Notes under the pieces: model-generated | Databases searched by the model: none | What the model was told of the DNA's origin: nothing | The model's input: only the letters and a program-made list of their open reading frames with translations | Shown here: piece after piece, positions 35,591 to 43,710 of the stretch | Numbering within the stretch: the first letter of the stretch is position 1 | Layout of the letters: the number at the start of each line of letters is the position of its first letter | Assembly (NCBI GenBank): GCA_028867075.1 | Contig: JAGWGZ010000003.1 | Coordinates: forward strand, 1-43,710 | Source of the DNA: Nanobdellota archaeon | GTDB taxonomy: Archaea; Nanobdellota; Nanobdellia; Pacearchaeales; GW2011-AR1 | Direction: 5' to 3' | Length of the DNA stretch: 43,710 bases | Translations under genes and position numbers: made by a program

Positions 35591-37027
35591 ATGGATTTCA
35601 GAGGGATACTAAAGTTCATCCCGGAGATAAAATCTCCGGAAGAGAAAAAACTCAGCTTTAAGGAAAAAGCAAAGTGGACAATTATAGTTCTTCTGGCATT
35701 TTTTGTCCTTACAAATATCCCTCTTTTCGGGCTTTCGCAGAATGCACTTTCACGGTTCCAGTATCTTGCAATAATCCTTGGAACAAATTTCGGAAGCATA
35801 ATCTCACTTGGAATAGGTCCGATTGTCATGGCTTCGGTTATCCTTCAGCTTCTTGCTGGTTCCGGAATACTCAATATAGATACCACAACTGCTGAAGGAA
35901 GAAAGTTCTTCCAGGGTCTTCAGAAGATAATGGTCTTCTTTTTCATAATATTCGAGGCTGTTGTTTACGTGATGATGCAGGGGCTTCAGGCCGCCCCAGG
36001 ATTTGCATGGCTCGTAATACTTCAACTTATCCTCGGCGGACTTGCGATTTATTACATGGACGATTTAATGACAAAATGGGGGCTTGGTTCAGGTGTCAGT
36101 TTGTTCATAGCAGCGGGAGTTTCATGGAGACTCATAACAAGCTCGTTGCAGTTTATTGATCAACAAGGAAGAAACTGCCTTCTGAATTTCTCAACAGTTC
36201 CATGCTCGGGAAAGATCCTTGTCCTGATACAATCAATTATAACAAGGCAAAATGTTGAACTTTTGTCAGCCGCTGCAGCAATTGCCGTAACAATAGGGAT
36301 TTTCCTTTTGGTTGTCTGGGCACAGAGCCTCAGAGTTGAGATTCCTCTTTCATTCGGGCGAATAAGAGGGTACACTGTAAAACAACCTTTGTCTTTCTTT
36401 TATGCCTCTGTTATTCCAGTTATTCTTACAGCAGCCCTGGTAGCAAATGTCCAGTTGTTCGGGGGAATATTTGAAAATGCTGCGACCGTGTGTGCAGCGG
36501 GGGGAGCGTGCAGCGGGCTTGCTCAGTTTGCATCTCATCTTACTTTTCTGGGGCACTTTGTGCAGGGACAGCCTGTTTCAGGATTTGCATTCTGGATCGG
36601 CTCAACGAATATTCTTGATTTGCTGATAAGGGGGGGATTCCTTCCACAATATATCCTACAGGGATTCGTACATGCTCTCTTCTTCATGTTATTCTCGACG
36701 CTGTTCGCGGTCTTCTGGGTAAAGACCTCTCAGATGGATGCAAAATCCCAGGCGCATAAGATATCCGCTTCCGGACTGCAGGTTGCGGGATTCAGGCAGG
36801 ATGAAAGAGTTTTGGAGACGATACTTGACAGGTACATAATGCCTCTCACAGTAATGGGCGGGCTTGCGATCGGATTGCTTGCGGCTATAACTGATCTTAT
36901 GGGGGCATTGGTCTCTGGAACCTCAATTCTTCTTGTAATCATGATAACAAACCAGTTCTATCAGAACATCGCTCAACAGCACCCGGAAGTTATCAATCCC
37001 TCTTTGGGGAAATTTGTAAATAAATAA
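35591..37027 (+). CDS. secY: Preprotein translocase subunit SecY
   Basis: 478 aa, about 10 TM; GPIVMASVILQLLAGSGIL, GLGSGVSLFIAAGV, PLSFFYASVIPVILTAALVANVQL. Confidence 0.97.
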   Translation: MDFRGILKFIPEIKSPEEKKLSFKEKAKWTIIVLLAFFVLTNIPLFGLSQNALSRFQYLAIILGTNFGSIISLGIGPIVMASVILQLLAGSGILNIDTTTAEGRKFFQGLQKIMVFFFIIFEAVVYVMMQGLQAAPGFAWLVILQLILGGLAIYYMDDLMTKWGLGSGVSLFIAAGVSWRLITSSLQFIDQQGRNCLLNFSTVPCSGKILVLIQSIITRQNVELLSAAAAIAVTIGIFLLVVWAQSLRVEIPLSFGRIRGYTVKQPLSFFYASVIPVILTAALVANVQLFGGIFENAATVCAAGGACSGLAQFASHLTFLGHFVQGQPVSGFAFWIGSTNILDLLIRGGFLPQYILQGFVHALFFMLFSTLFAVFWVKTSQMDAKSQAHKISASGLQVAGFRQDERVLETILDRYIMPLTVMGGLAIGLLAAITDLMGALVSGTSILLVIMITNQFYQNIAQQHPEVINPSLGKFVNK

Positions 37028-37057
37028 TAATTTAAACTATTCAAAATAGATAATAAA

Positions 37058-37603
37058 ATGAACAAAGAAGGAAGTTTTATGCCTCTCGTCCTGATAATGG
37101 GCTTATCAATTATTATTGTATCCTTCTGGGACAAAATACCCTATCTTAAATCTTCTGTGGATTTTATTCTCAATCCAAGCGCAGGATGGCTTCTCAACTG
37201 GAATGCGACTCTCGGAATGTTCCTCATTGTGTTTGTAATCTCCTTTTTGACGATTCTCGTCCAGAAATATGCAACAGATCAGAAAACGCTCAGAGAACTC
37301 AGAAATGAACAAAAGATCATGCAAGAAGAGATGAAGAAAGTGAGAAATGATCCTGAAAAATTCATGGAACTCCAGAAAAAGCAGATGGAATCTGTCCAGC
37401 ACACTTTCACAAAGACATTGAAGCTTAATACCAGGCCGCTCTTATTCACAGGAGTTCCATTCATACTTTTATTCAGGTGGTTCAATGATTACTTCATTGC
37501 CAATCCCATAAACTTCCTCGGATTTTTGCCTTGGTTCTGGTTTTATCTGATTTTCACCCTGATATTCAGCGCTATTCTCAGAAAGGCAATGAACGTGGTG
37601 TGA
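37058..37603 (+). CDS. EMC3/TMCO1 family (DUF106) membrane insertase-like protein
   Basis: MFLIVFVISFLTILVQKYATDQKTLRELRNEQKIMQEEMKKVRNDPEKFMELQKKQME; downstream of secY. Confidence 0.88.
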   Translation: MNKEGSFMPLVLIMGLSIIIVSFWDKIPYLKSSVDFILNPSAGWLLNWNATLGMFLIVFVISFLTILVQKYATDQKTLRELRNEQKIMQEEMKKVRNDPEKFMELQKKQMESVQHTFTKTLKLNTRPLLFTGVPFILLFRWFNDYFIANPINFLGFLPWFWFYLIFTLIFSAILRKAMNVV

Positions 37604-37604
37604 A

Positions 37605-37997
37605 ATGGAAAACCAGGAAGTAATATTCAGGCTTGGTATGATGGAACAACAGATGCAGCAGCTTCAGCAGCAATTTGAAGCAGTTGAAAAAGGCATAGCT
37701 GAACTCAATTCCCTCCGAGAAGGATTAAACGAGATAAATGGTTCAGAAGGCAAAGAAATTTTTGCACGAATCGGGCGGGGAATTTATGCGAAGGCAAAAA
37801 TCACATCTGAAGAATTGATGGTGAATGTCGGAGAGAATAATCTTGTAAATAAAAGCGTGGCAGATACACGGGGCCTGATTGAAGAGCAGATAAAAAGGCT
37901 GCATGATGTCCGGCAGGAACTTGAAAACAACATTGACGAGACAAATAATGAACTTCTTGCTCTAATGAAAGAATATGAAGGGCAAAAAAAAGATTAA
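37605..37997 (+). CDS. Prefoldin subunit alpha
   Basis: QQMQQLQQQFEAVEKGIAELNSLREGLNEI...IFARIGRGIYAKAKITSEELMVNVGENNLVNKSVADTRGLIEEQI. Confidence 0.88.
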   Translation: MENQEVIFRLGMMEQQMQQLQQQFEAVEKGIAELNSLREGLNEINGSEGKEIFARIGRGIYAKAKITSEELMVNVGENNLVNKSVADTRGLIEEQIKRLHDVRQELENNIDETNNELLALMKEYEGQKKD

Positions 37998-38035
37998 TTG
38001 CCAAAATTTAAAAATTCAAATAGCCTCAACACGGA

Positions 38036-38890
38036 ATGTTAGAATCCCTTATTAATCCAAAGAAAGCGGAACGAAGACCATGGGAAATGTTTTTTATCGG
38101 CCTCATTTATGCTTCTCTTTCCCTTCTTCTTGTTCATTGGTTCTTTTCAGGAGACCAGATACTCTCCCAATATTCAGGAATAATCGTGGTGACTTTTTGT
38201 GTAATGTTCTCTCTGCCGTTTATGTACTTTATAATCAAGCGCGAAGAAAGGAATGATGAGGAAGAATCAGGCAGCATATGGAGAATTCACAAAGATGCAA
38301 TTTACGCGCTGATGTGGCTGTTCCTGGGATTTATTCTTGCATTTTCATTTTGGTATATTGCCCTTCATGATAACAATCTTCTCAATGCTCAGATAGGAAC
38401 ATATTGCGCGATAAACAGCCCAGGAAATGTAAGCGGATGCATAACCGAGTACATCTCGGGAACCCAGATAGCGACCGGCGCCGCAAGCTCCGGAACAATG
38501 CAATTTCTTTCTATTTTTGAGAATAATCTGCTTGTAATGATGTTCACTTTAGTTTTCTCGCTTGTGTTTGGCGCAGGTGCGATCTTTATACTCGCGTGGA
38601 ACGCGAGCGTAATCTCTGCAAGTATTGGGGTTTTCACGAGGTATAATCTGGTGGATATCCCCCTGGGATTAGCAAGATACATGATTCACGGATTTCCCGA
38701 GATAGCCTCTTATTTTATTGCTGCACTTGCAGGGGGAATCTTTGGGGTGGGAATCGCAAGGCATGGGATAAAAAACAGGATGTTCCTCAAGGTAGCAAGA
38801 CATGTGATCCTTCTGATACTTGTTGCAATTGCGCTTCTTGTCATTGCAGGCCTCATGGAAGTTTACCTGACTCCACTTCTGTTTCATTAA
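38036..38890 (+). CDS. SpoIIM (stage II sporulation protein M) family membrane protein
   Basis: ENNLLVMMFTLVFSLVFGAGAIFILAWNASVISASIGVF...LARYMIHGFPEIASYFIAALAGGIFGVGI. Confidence 0.78.
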   Translation: MLESLINPKKAERRPWEMFFIGLIYASLSLLLVHWFFSGDQILSQYSGIIVVTFCVMFSLPFMYFIIKREERNDEEESGSIWRIHKDAIYALMWLFLGFILAFSFWYIALHDNNLLNAQIGTYCAINSPGNVSGCITEYISGTQIATGAASSGTMQFLSIFENNLLVMMFTLVFSLVFGAGAIFILAWNASVISASIGVFTRYNLVDIPLGLARYMIHGFPEIASYFIAALAGGIFGVGIARHGIKNRMFLKVARHVILLILVAIALLVIAGLMEVYLTPLLFH

Positions 38891-38920
38891 GTTTAAAAGC
38901 GAAAAAAGATTTTTTCATGG

Positions 38921-39922
38921 ATGGTAAGCGTATGGCTATTTGGAACGGTCCTTGTTAGTTTTTTTGTTACTCTCTTTATAATGCCCTTTTGGATAAGAAA
39001 GGCAAAACAGATTGGGCTAGTCTGGGAAAATATGAATAAGTTCAATAAAGAAAAGAATATGGCTGGTTCCGGAGGGACTATAGCTGTTCTTGGCACGCTT
39101 ATAGGTATTTTTGTATATATCGCAATACAGACGTTCGTCTTCAAAAGTTCAGACGGAGTTATAACAGAAATTTTTGCAATAGTTAGCTCATTATTTTTAG
39201 TCGCGGGCATCGGATTGATTGATGATTTATTCGGTTGGCAAAGGGGGGGCATGTCAATTCGCTCCAGGTTAATCCTTGTCCTTTTTGCGGCCATACCGTT
39301 GATGGTGATAAATGCGGGAAATTCGAGCATTGCCGGAATCAATCTCGGACTTTTGTATCCTCTGATAATAATACCGCTTGGGGTTGTGGGGGCCACAACA
39401 ACATATAACTTTCTAGCAGGATATAATGGACTTGAGGCAAGACAGGGAATATTGATCCTTGGGGCACTTGCGCTTGCATCTTACTTGCAGGGCAATAGCT
39501 GGCTCAGCCTTATCGCATTAATAATGGTTGCGTCCCTGGTTGCATTTTATGTATTCAATAAATATCCTGCAAAAGTCCTCCCGGGAGATGTTATGACTTA
39601 TTCAATCGGCATAATGATTGCAGCAATAGCAATTTTGGGGAATTTAGAGCTCGTCGCTGTTTTGTTCTTCATACCTTACATCATTGAAACTATTCTAAAG
39701 GCGAGGGGCGGTCTGAAAAAATACAGCTTCGGAAAACCAAATCCGGATGGGAGTTTGGATCTTTTGTATGATAAATTCTATGGGCTGGAACACATAGCAC
39801 TCTATGTTCTAAAAAAGATAAAACCGAGCCACAAAGTTTATGAGAAAGATGTTGTGAATCTGATTAATGGATTTCAAATCGTGATTATCTTACTTGTCTT
39901 ATTATTTATGCATATCATCTAA
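38921..39922 (+). CDS. UDP-GlcNAc:(poly)prenyl-phosphate GlcNAc-1-phosphate transferase (Alg7/MraY family)
   Basis: GSGGTIAVLGTLIGI, GIGLIDDLFGWQ, NFLAGYNGLEARQGILILGALAL, PAKVLPGDVMTYSIG. Confidence 0.9.
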   Translation: MVSVWLFGTVLVSFFVTLFIMPFWIRKAKQIGLVWENMNKFNKEKNMAGSGGTIAVLGTLIGIFVYIAIQTFVFKSSDGVITEIFAIVSSLFLVAGIGLIDDLFGWQRGGMSIRSRLILVLFAAIPLMVINAGNSSIAGINLGLLYPLIIIPLGVVGATTTYNFLAGYNGLEARQGILILGALALASYLQGNSWLSLIALIMVASLVAFYVFNKYPAKVLPGDVMTYSIGIMIAAIAILGNLELVAVLFFIPYIIETILKARGGLKKYSFGKPNPDGSLDLLYDKFYGLEHIALYVLKKIKPSHKVYEKDVVNLINGFQIVIILLVLLFMHII

Positions 39923-39923
39923 A

Positions 39924-41072
39924 ATGGATTCAATACCAAAGAAAATTGCCCTTTTCCACCCTTGGATAAAAAGTAAGGGCGGGGCAGAGAGAGTTATCCT
40001 TGAATTGCTCAAAAAATCCAGACATAACATTGATATATATACATGGGCTTATGACAGAGAAAATACTTTTCAGGAATTTGAGAATTACAAGATAAATGTT
40101 ATTTCACCCTTGCTTGGAAAGAAGATGTCGCGGTTTTATATTCTTCGGGGATTATTTCTTCCATTGAGCATCTTAAAAAAGATTCCATTGTCAAGATATG
40201 ACAAGTTATTAATATCCACCTCTGGAATAGCAGAATTCTTAACATTCAGAAATTACAAAAGGGGCAGAACCTATGCTTATGTCCACACCCCACTCAGAGA
40301 AGCAAGTGATAAAATAGTAAAGTGGAATCTTGAAAACCGTTATTCTCAGAAGCCCCTTAGCAAATATCTTTATTTGATAGCTGTAAAGACTTACAAAATC
40401 TTTGAAAAGATTGCCTGGAAACGGCTGGATGTTGTCATATTCAATTCTAAGTTAAGCAAATCAAGGGCAGAGGAAAGGAATCTCATTATCAATAAAGAAT
40501 CGCATGTCGTTTATCCCCCTCTGAGTTTATCCGAGTTTAAGACGGGGGAAGACAAGAAATATTTCTTGTATGTATCCCGATTAAATCCTCCGAAAAGGCA
40601 GGATGTTCTGATTGAAGCTTGGAAGATATTTTCAGAGAAACATAAAGAGTTTAAACTTGTAATTATCGGAACACCTGAAAATGAAAGATATTATCGAGAG
40701 CTCTTGAAATCTTCTGCAGGCATAAGGTCAATAGAAGTTAAACCATACGTGTCCGATAAGGATTTAAGGACGCTGTATTCACACTGTACTGCCGGACTTT
40801 TCATCGGTTATCAGGAGGATTTTGGAATTGTTCCCTTAGAGATATTATCTTCAGGGAAGCCCCTCATTGCAGTGGATGAGGGGGGATATGTTGAATTAGT
40901 GAAGAACCATCCCCATTTCCATGCAATAAAAGAGAGACATACCAGAGAAGAGATGATTCGAGAAATTGCAACTGAACTTGAATCATTTCTGAAGAAGAGA
41001 TTTCCTAAGAAAGTTGAAAAGATAAAAGTTAAGAGTTTCATAAATGAGATGGATCAAATTTTGGGAAAATGA
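39924..41072 (+). CDS. Glycosyltransferase family 4 protein
   Basis: KIALFHPWIKSKGGAERVILELLKKS...YVSRLNPPKRQDVLIEAWKIF...QEDFGIVPLEILSSGKPLIAVDEGG. Confidence 0.92.
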   Translation: MDSIPKKIALFHPWIKSKGGAERVILELLKKSRHNIDIYTWAYDRENTFQEFENYKINVISPLLGKKMSRFYILRGLFLPLSILKKIPLSRYDKLLISTSGIAEFLTFRNYKRGRTYAYVHTPLREASDKIVKWNLENRYSQKPLSKYLYLIAVKTYKIFEKIAWKRLDVVIFNSKLSKSRAEERNLIINKESHVVYPPLSLSEFKTGEDKKYFLYVSRLNPPKRQDVLIEAWKIFSEKHKEFKLVIIGTPENERYYRELLKSSAGIRSIEVKPYVSDKDLRTLYSHCTAGLFIGYQEDFGIVPLEILSSGKPLIAVDEGGYVELVKNHPHFHAIKERHTREEMIREIATELESFLKKRFPKKVEKIKVKSFINEMDQILGK

Positions 41073-41962
41073 CATCAAGAAATAAGAAATTGCCTTTGGT
41101 ATGCATCATAATCCTTAATCTTAATGGGAAAAGTTTTACTGAGAATTGTTTGAACTCCATACAAGAAAACACAGCCTATAAGCAGTATCGCACCATCGTA
41201 GTTGATAATAACTCCACGGATGGTTCGCGGGAGATGATAAAATCCAGATTTAAATGGGTGAATCTGATAGAGAATACGGAAAACAGGGGATTTTCCGGAG
41301 GAAACAATGACGGAATATCGTGGGCTATCAAGAGATATAATCCGGACTACTTTTATCTGCTTAACAATGATACTTTGGTAATGGATGGGTGGCTTAGCGA
41401 AGCGATAAAAACTGCGGAACATGATAGCAAGATAGGTATTGTCGGGAGCAAGCAGTTTAATTTTGATAAGGAACCAACAATAAGTGCTGGTTGGATTAAA
41501 ACGACAGGTGTAAAGTACTATTATGGTGATGAAGACAGGGAGGTTAGTTGGGTGTCCGGCGCAGGATTTTTAATAAAAAAAGAGGCAATAATGAAGATTG
41601 GCCTATTCGATGAGATGTATAATCCAGCATATTATGAAGAGACTGATTTTGAAAGAAGGGCCATAATGGCCGGGTTTAAGATCTTTCATTCAATTAAATC
41701 TGTTTTCCTGCATGCCGGAGGCGGCACGACAAAAAATGAGAAGCAAAAAGATTATAATGTAATCTTCTACCGGAATAGAGCCCGATTTTTCTCCAAATAC
41801 AATCCTGTAGGATTAATCTTTCGGTTTTTTACAGATATTATAAGAGCTGGGGGCCGGATAATCTGGATCGATTTAGTCAGATCTTATTTCTTGGGAATAA
41901 AAGACAGAAATAAAAATGAAATAAAATATCCTTATAACCTAGAAAAGAATGAAACCGATTAA
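41069..41962 (+). CDS. Glycosyltransferase family 2 protein
   Basis: VCIIILNLNGKSFTENCLNSI...TIVVDNNSTDGSREMIKSRF...NRGFSGGNNDGI...NNDTLV. Confidence 0.93.
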   Translation: MTSRNKKLPLVCIIILNLNGKSFTENCLNSIQENTAYKQYRTIVVDNNSTDGSREMIKSRFKWVNLIENTENRGFSGGNNDGISWAIKRYNPDYFYLLNNDTLVMDGWLSEAIKTAEHDSKIGIVGSKQFNFDKEPTISAGWIKTTGVKYYYGDEDREVSWVSGAGFLIKKEAIMKIGLFDEMYNPAYYEETDFERRAIMAGFKIFHSIKSVFLHAGGGTTKNEKQKDYNVIFYRNRARFFSKYNPVGLIFRFFTDIIRAGGRIIWIDLVRSYFLGIKDRNKNEIKYPYNLEKNETD

Positions 41963-43049
41963 AGTTTACTTGCAGTATCCCTGGAAATTCCCAGATTCCC
42001 CCTACTATAAGTCTCTTGTAGAAAATCCTCCGAAGGGAGTTGAATTCTTAAATGCAGTCAAGGGCGGCGGAGCAATAACAAATAAGCATATGTTTAAAAT
42101 TTCGGGAATAGCAAAAAGACTCATCCGGCTTGGATTTAAGATTGTTTATCCTTCAATCCCGAATGCCCATTATCCGCGTAAGGGAGATTATGATCTGATT
42201 CATTGCGCTCATTGCCTTTCCATAAGCAAAGATAAACCATGGGTTGCAGACATAGAGATGAATACTTCGATGTTTTTGACGGGTAGAATTGGCAAATTGG
42301 GCGAAAGAAAAATAAGGAATTTAGTAATGGATAGCAAGTGTAAGAAGTTATTACCTTGGACAGAATATGCAAAACAGGGGATACTGGATGTTTTTCCTGA
42401 GTTCGGGAAGAAATTGGAAGTAGTATATCCCGCAATACCTGCAAGAAAGAATCTTAAAAAAAGCAGTAATAAAAGACTAAGAATACTTTTCGTTGCAAGA
42501 TACTTTGACATAAAGGGAGGTCTTATAGCCTTGGAAATTCTTGAAAGGCTAAGGGCAAAATATGGGGTTGAGGGAATCATTGTATCTGTCGTCCCTGATG
42601 AAATAAAATTAAGATACCCTCATCTGAAGATTTATAATCTTATGCCGCAGCAAGAATTATTTCAGCTTATGGAATCTTCTGATCTTTTTCTATACCCCGG
42701 ATCCTATGATACCTTTGGGTTTGCTCTTCTTGAAGCTATGAGTTTTGGCCTTCCAATACTGACCATAATTACTCCAAATTCCGCGAGCAGAAAAGAAATT
42801 GTCTCTGCCGGAAAAACAGGAGAATATATAGAACTGGATAAAAATCTCTCCGGAACATCAATAGGAGAATATGAAGAGAGAGCAATTTCTGAGATAATGA
42901 AGAAGGCCGAATTATTTATTAAAAACAGGAAGAGAATTGAAGTGATGAAAAAACAATGCCTTAAAGAAATCTCTTCCGGAAGATTCTCACTCGTCAAAAG
43001 GAATAAACAGTTACGGAGGATATATGAAGAAGCAATCAGGCAAAGATAA
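41949..43049 (+). CDS. Glycosyltransferase family 4 protein
   Basis: LRILFVARYFDIKGGLIALEILERLRAKYG...SSDLFLYPGSYDTFGFALLEAMSFGLPILT. Confidence 0.88.
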   Translation: MKPIKVYLQYPWKFPDSPYYKSLVENPPKGVEFLNAVKGGGAITNKHMFKISGIAKRLIRLGFKIVYPSIPNAHYPRKGDYDLIHCAHCLSISKDKPWVADIEMNTSMFLTGRIGKLGERKIRNLVMDSKCKKLLPWTEYAKQGILDVFPEFGKKLEVVYPAIPARKNLKKSSNKRLRILFVARYFDIKGGLIALEILERLRAKYGVEGIIVSVVPDEIKLRYPHLKIYNLMPQQELFQLMESSDLFLYPGSYDTFGFALLEAMSFGLPILTIITPNSASRKEIVSAGKTGEYIELDKNLSGTSIGEYEERAISEIMKKAELFIKNRKRIEVMKKQCLKEISSGRFSLVKRNKQLRRIYEEAIRQR

Positions 43050-43710
43050 GGAAATAGAAGTCTCATTCATAATTGTAAATTATAATGGCGGGGAGACTCT
43101 TGAGAGAGCCATCAGATCAATAAAGGAGCAGAATTTTTCCGAAGACAAACGGGAGATAATACTTGTAGATAATAATTCCGGAGATGGAAGCGCGGATGAA
43201 TTTGCAGATGATAAAAGTATTACACTAATACGGTCGGATGAGAATCTTGGTTTTGCAGGAGGAAATAATCTGGGGATTGACAAAAGCTCCGGAAAATATC
43301 TTGCATTGATAAATAATGATGTTCTTCTGGATAGAGATTGGACAAGAAAGATAGTCTCCAAGATGAACAGTGATTACAAGATAGGTATTATTGGAAATGA
43401 GATATTTCTAAGAGACACAGGCATTGTCTGGCATGGGGGGGCAAAAATCTTCTTTCCAGGCTTTGTGAAACATCTAAATATAAAAAAAGAAAGTGAAATG
43501 AACTTCGTAAACTTTGCTTCGGTAATGATAAGAAGAGACGCAAATGTAAGATTCGATGAGAATTTCTTTATGTACTATGAAGACGTAGATTACTGCAGGC
43601 AAATAATGAAAAAGGGTCTGAAGATTGTCTACATGCCTGAAGCAAAATCTTACCACTTCATAAAACCAAGGAGGGCATCAGCTGCTGAAGAGTATTATAT
43701 CAACCGGAAT
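43024..43710 (+). CDS. Glycosyltransferase family 2 protein (partial, runs off the window)
   Basis: Not in ORF track because there is no stop; MKKQSGKDKEIEVSFIIVNYNGGETLERAIRSIKEQ...ILVDNNSGDGS...NLGFAGGNNLGI...INNDVLLD...FFMYYEDVDYCRQ. Confidence 0.9.
   Translation, partial: MKKQSGKDKEIEVSFIIVNYNGGETLERAIRSIKEQNFSEDKREIILVDNNSGDGSADEFADDKSITLIRSDENLGFAGGNNLGIDKSSGKYLALINNDVLLDRDWTRKIVSKMNSDYKIGIIGNEIFLRDTGIVWHGGAKIFFPGFVKHLNIKKESEMNFVNFASVMIRRDANVRFDENFFMYYEDVDYCRQIMKKGLKIVYMPEAKSYHFIKPRRASAAEEYYINRN

Overview
The window is archaeal chromosome, AT-rich, with DPANN-like (Pacearchaeota/Woesearchaeota-like) gene content and order. The lineage is inferred from gene content, not from a phylogeny. 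Four blocks are visible. (1) About 1-8 kb is a cell-envelope island: a Ser/Thr-rich S-layer protein, two tandem bitopic proteins that look paralogous, a DedA protein, a small exosortase/archaeosortase-like protein, a PAP2 phosphatase, and a large surface protein with a CTERM-like tail. (2) About 8-24 kb is an information-processing and division block: sepF, prefoldin beta, rpoP, eL43, tRNA-Pro, uL11, spt5, a TolB-like propeller lipoprotein, secE, ftsZ, FKBP, then eIF5A, eL40, a site-2 protease, uL1-uL10-P1, an intron-containing tRNA-Thr, an Fe-S XPD-like helicase, tRNA-Ser and an AI-2E-type permease. (3) About 24-38 kb is the S10/spc/alpha-type ribosomal protein superoperon, uL3 through uL15-secY-EMC3/DUF106-prefoldin alpha, with a small membrane protein inserted between uS17 and uL14. 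(4) About 38-43.7 kb is a SpoIIM-like protein, an Alg7/MraY-like GlcNAc-1-P transferase and four glycosyltransferases, the last cut by the window edge. I see no CRISPR array, rRNA, transposon or prophage. The best leads are the archaeosortase/lipid-carrier envelope island, two near-identical mini-ORF/start elements in front of uS19 and uS8, the uS17-uL14 membrane micro-gene, the TolB-like lipoprotein between secE and spt5, a CARF-like orphan, and the helicase packed between two tRNA genes.
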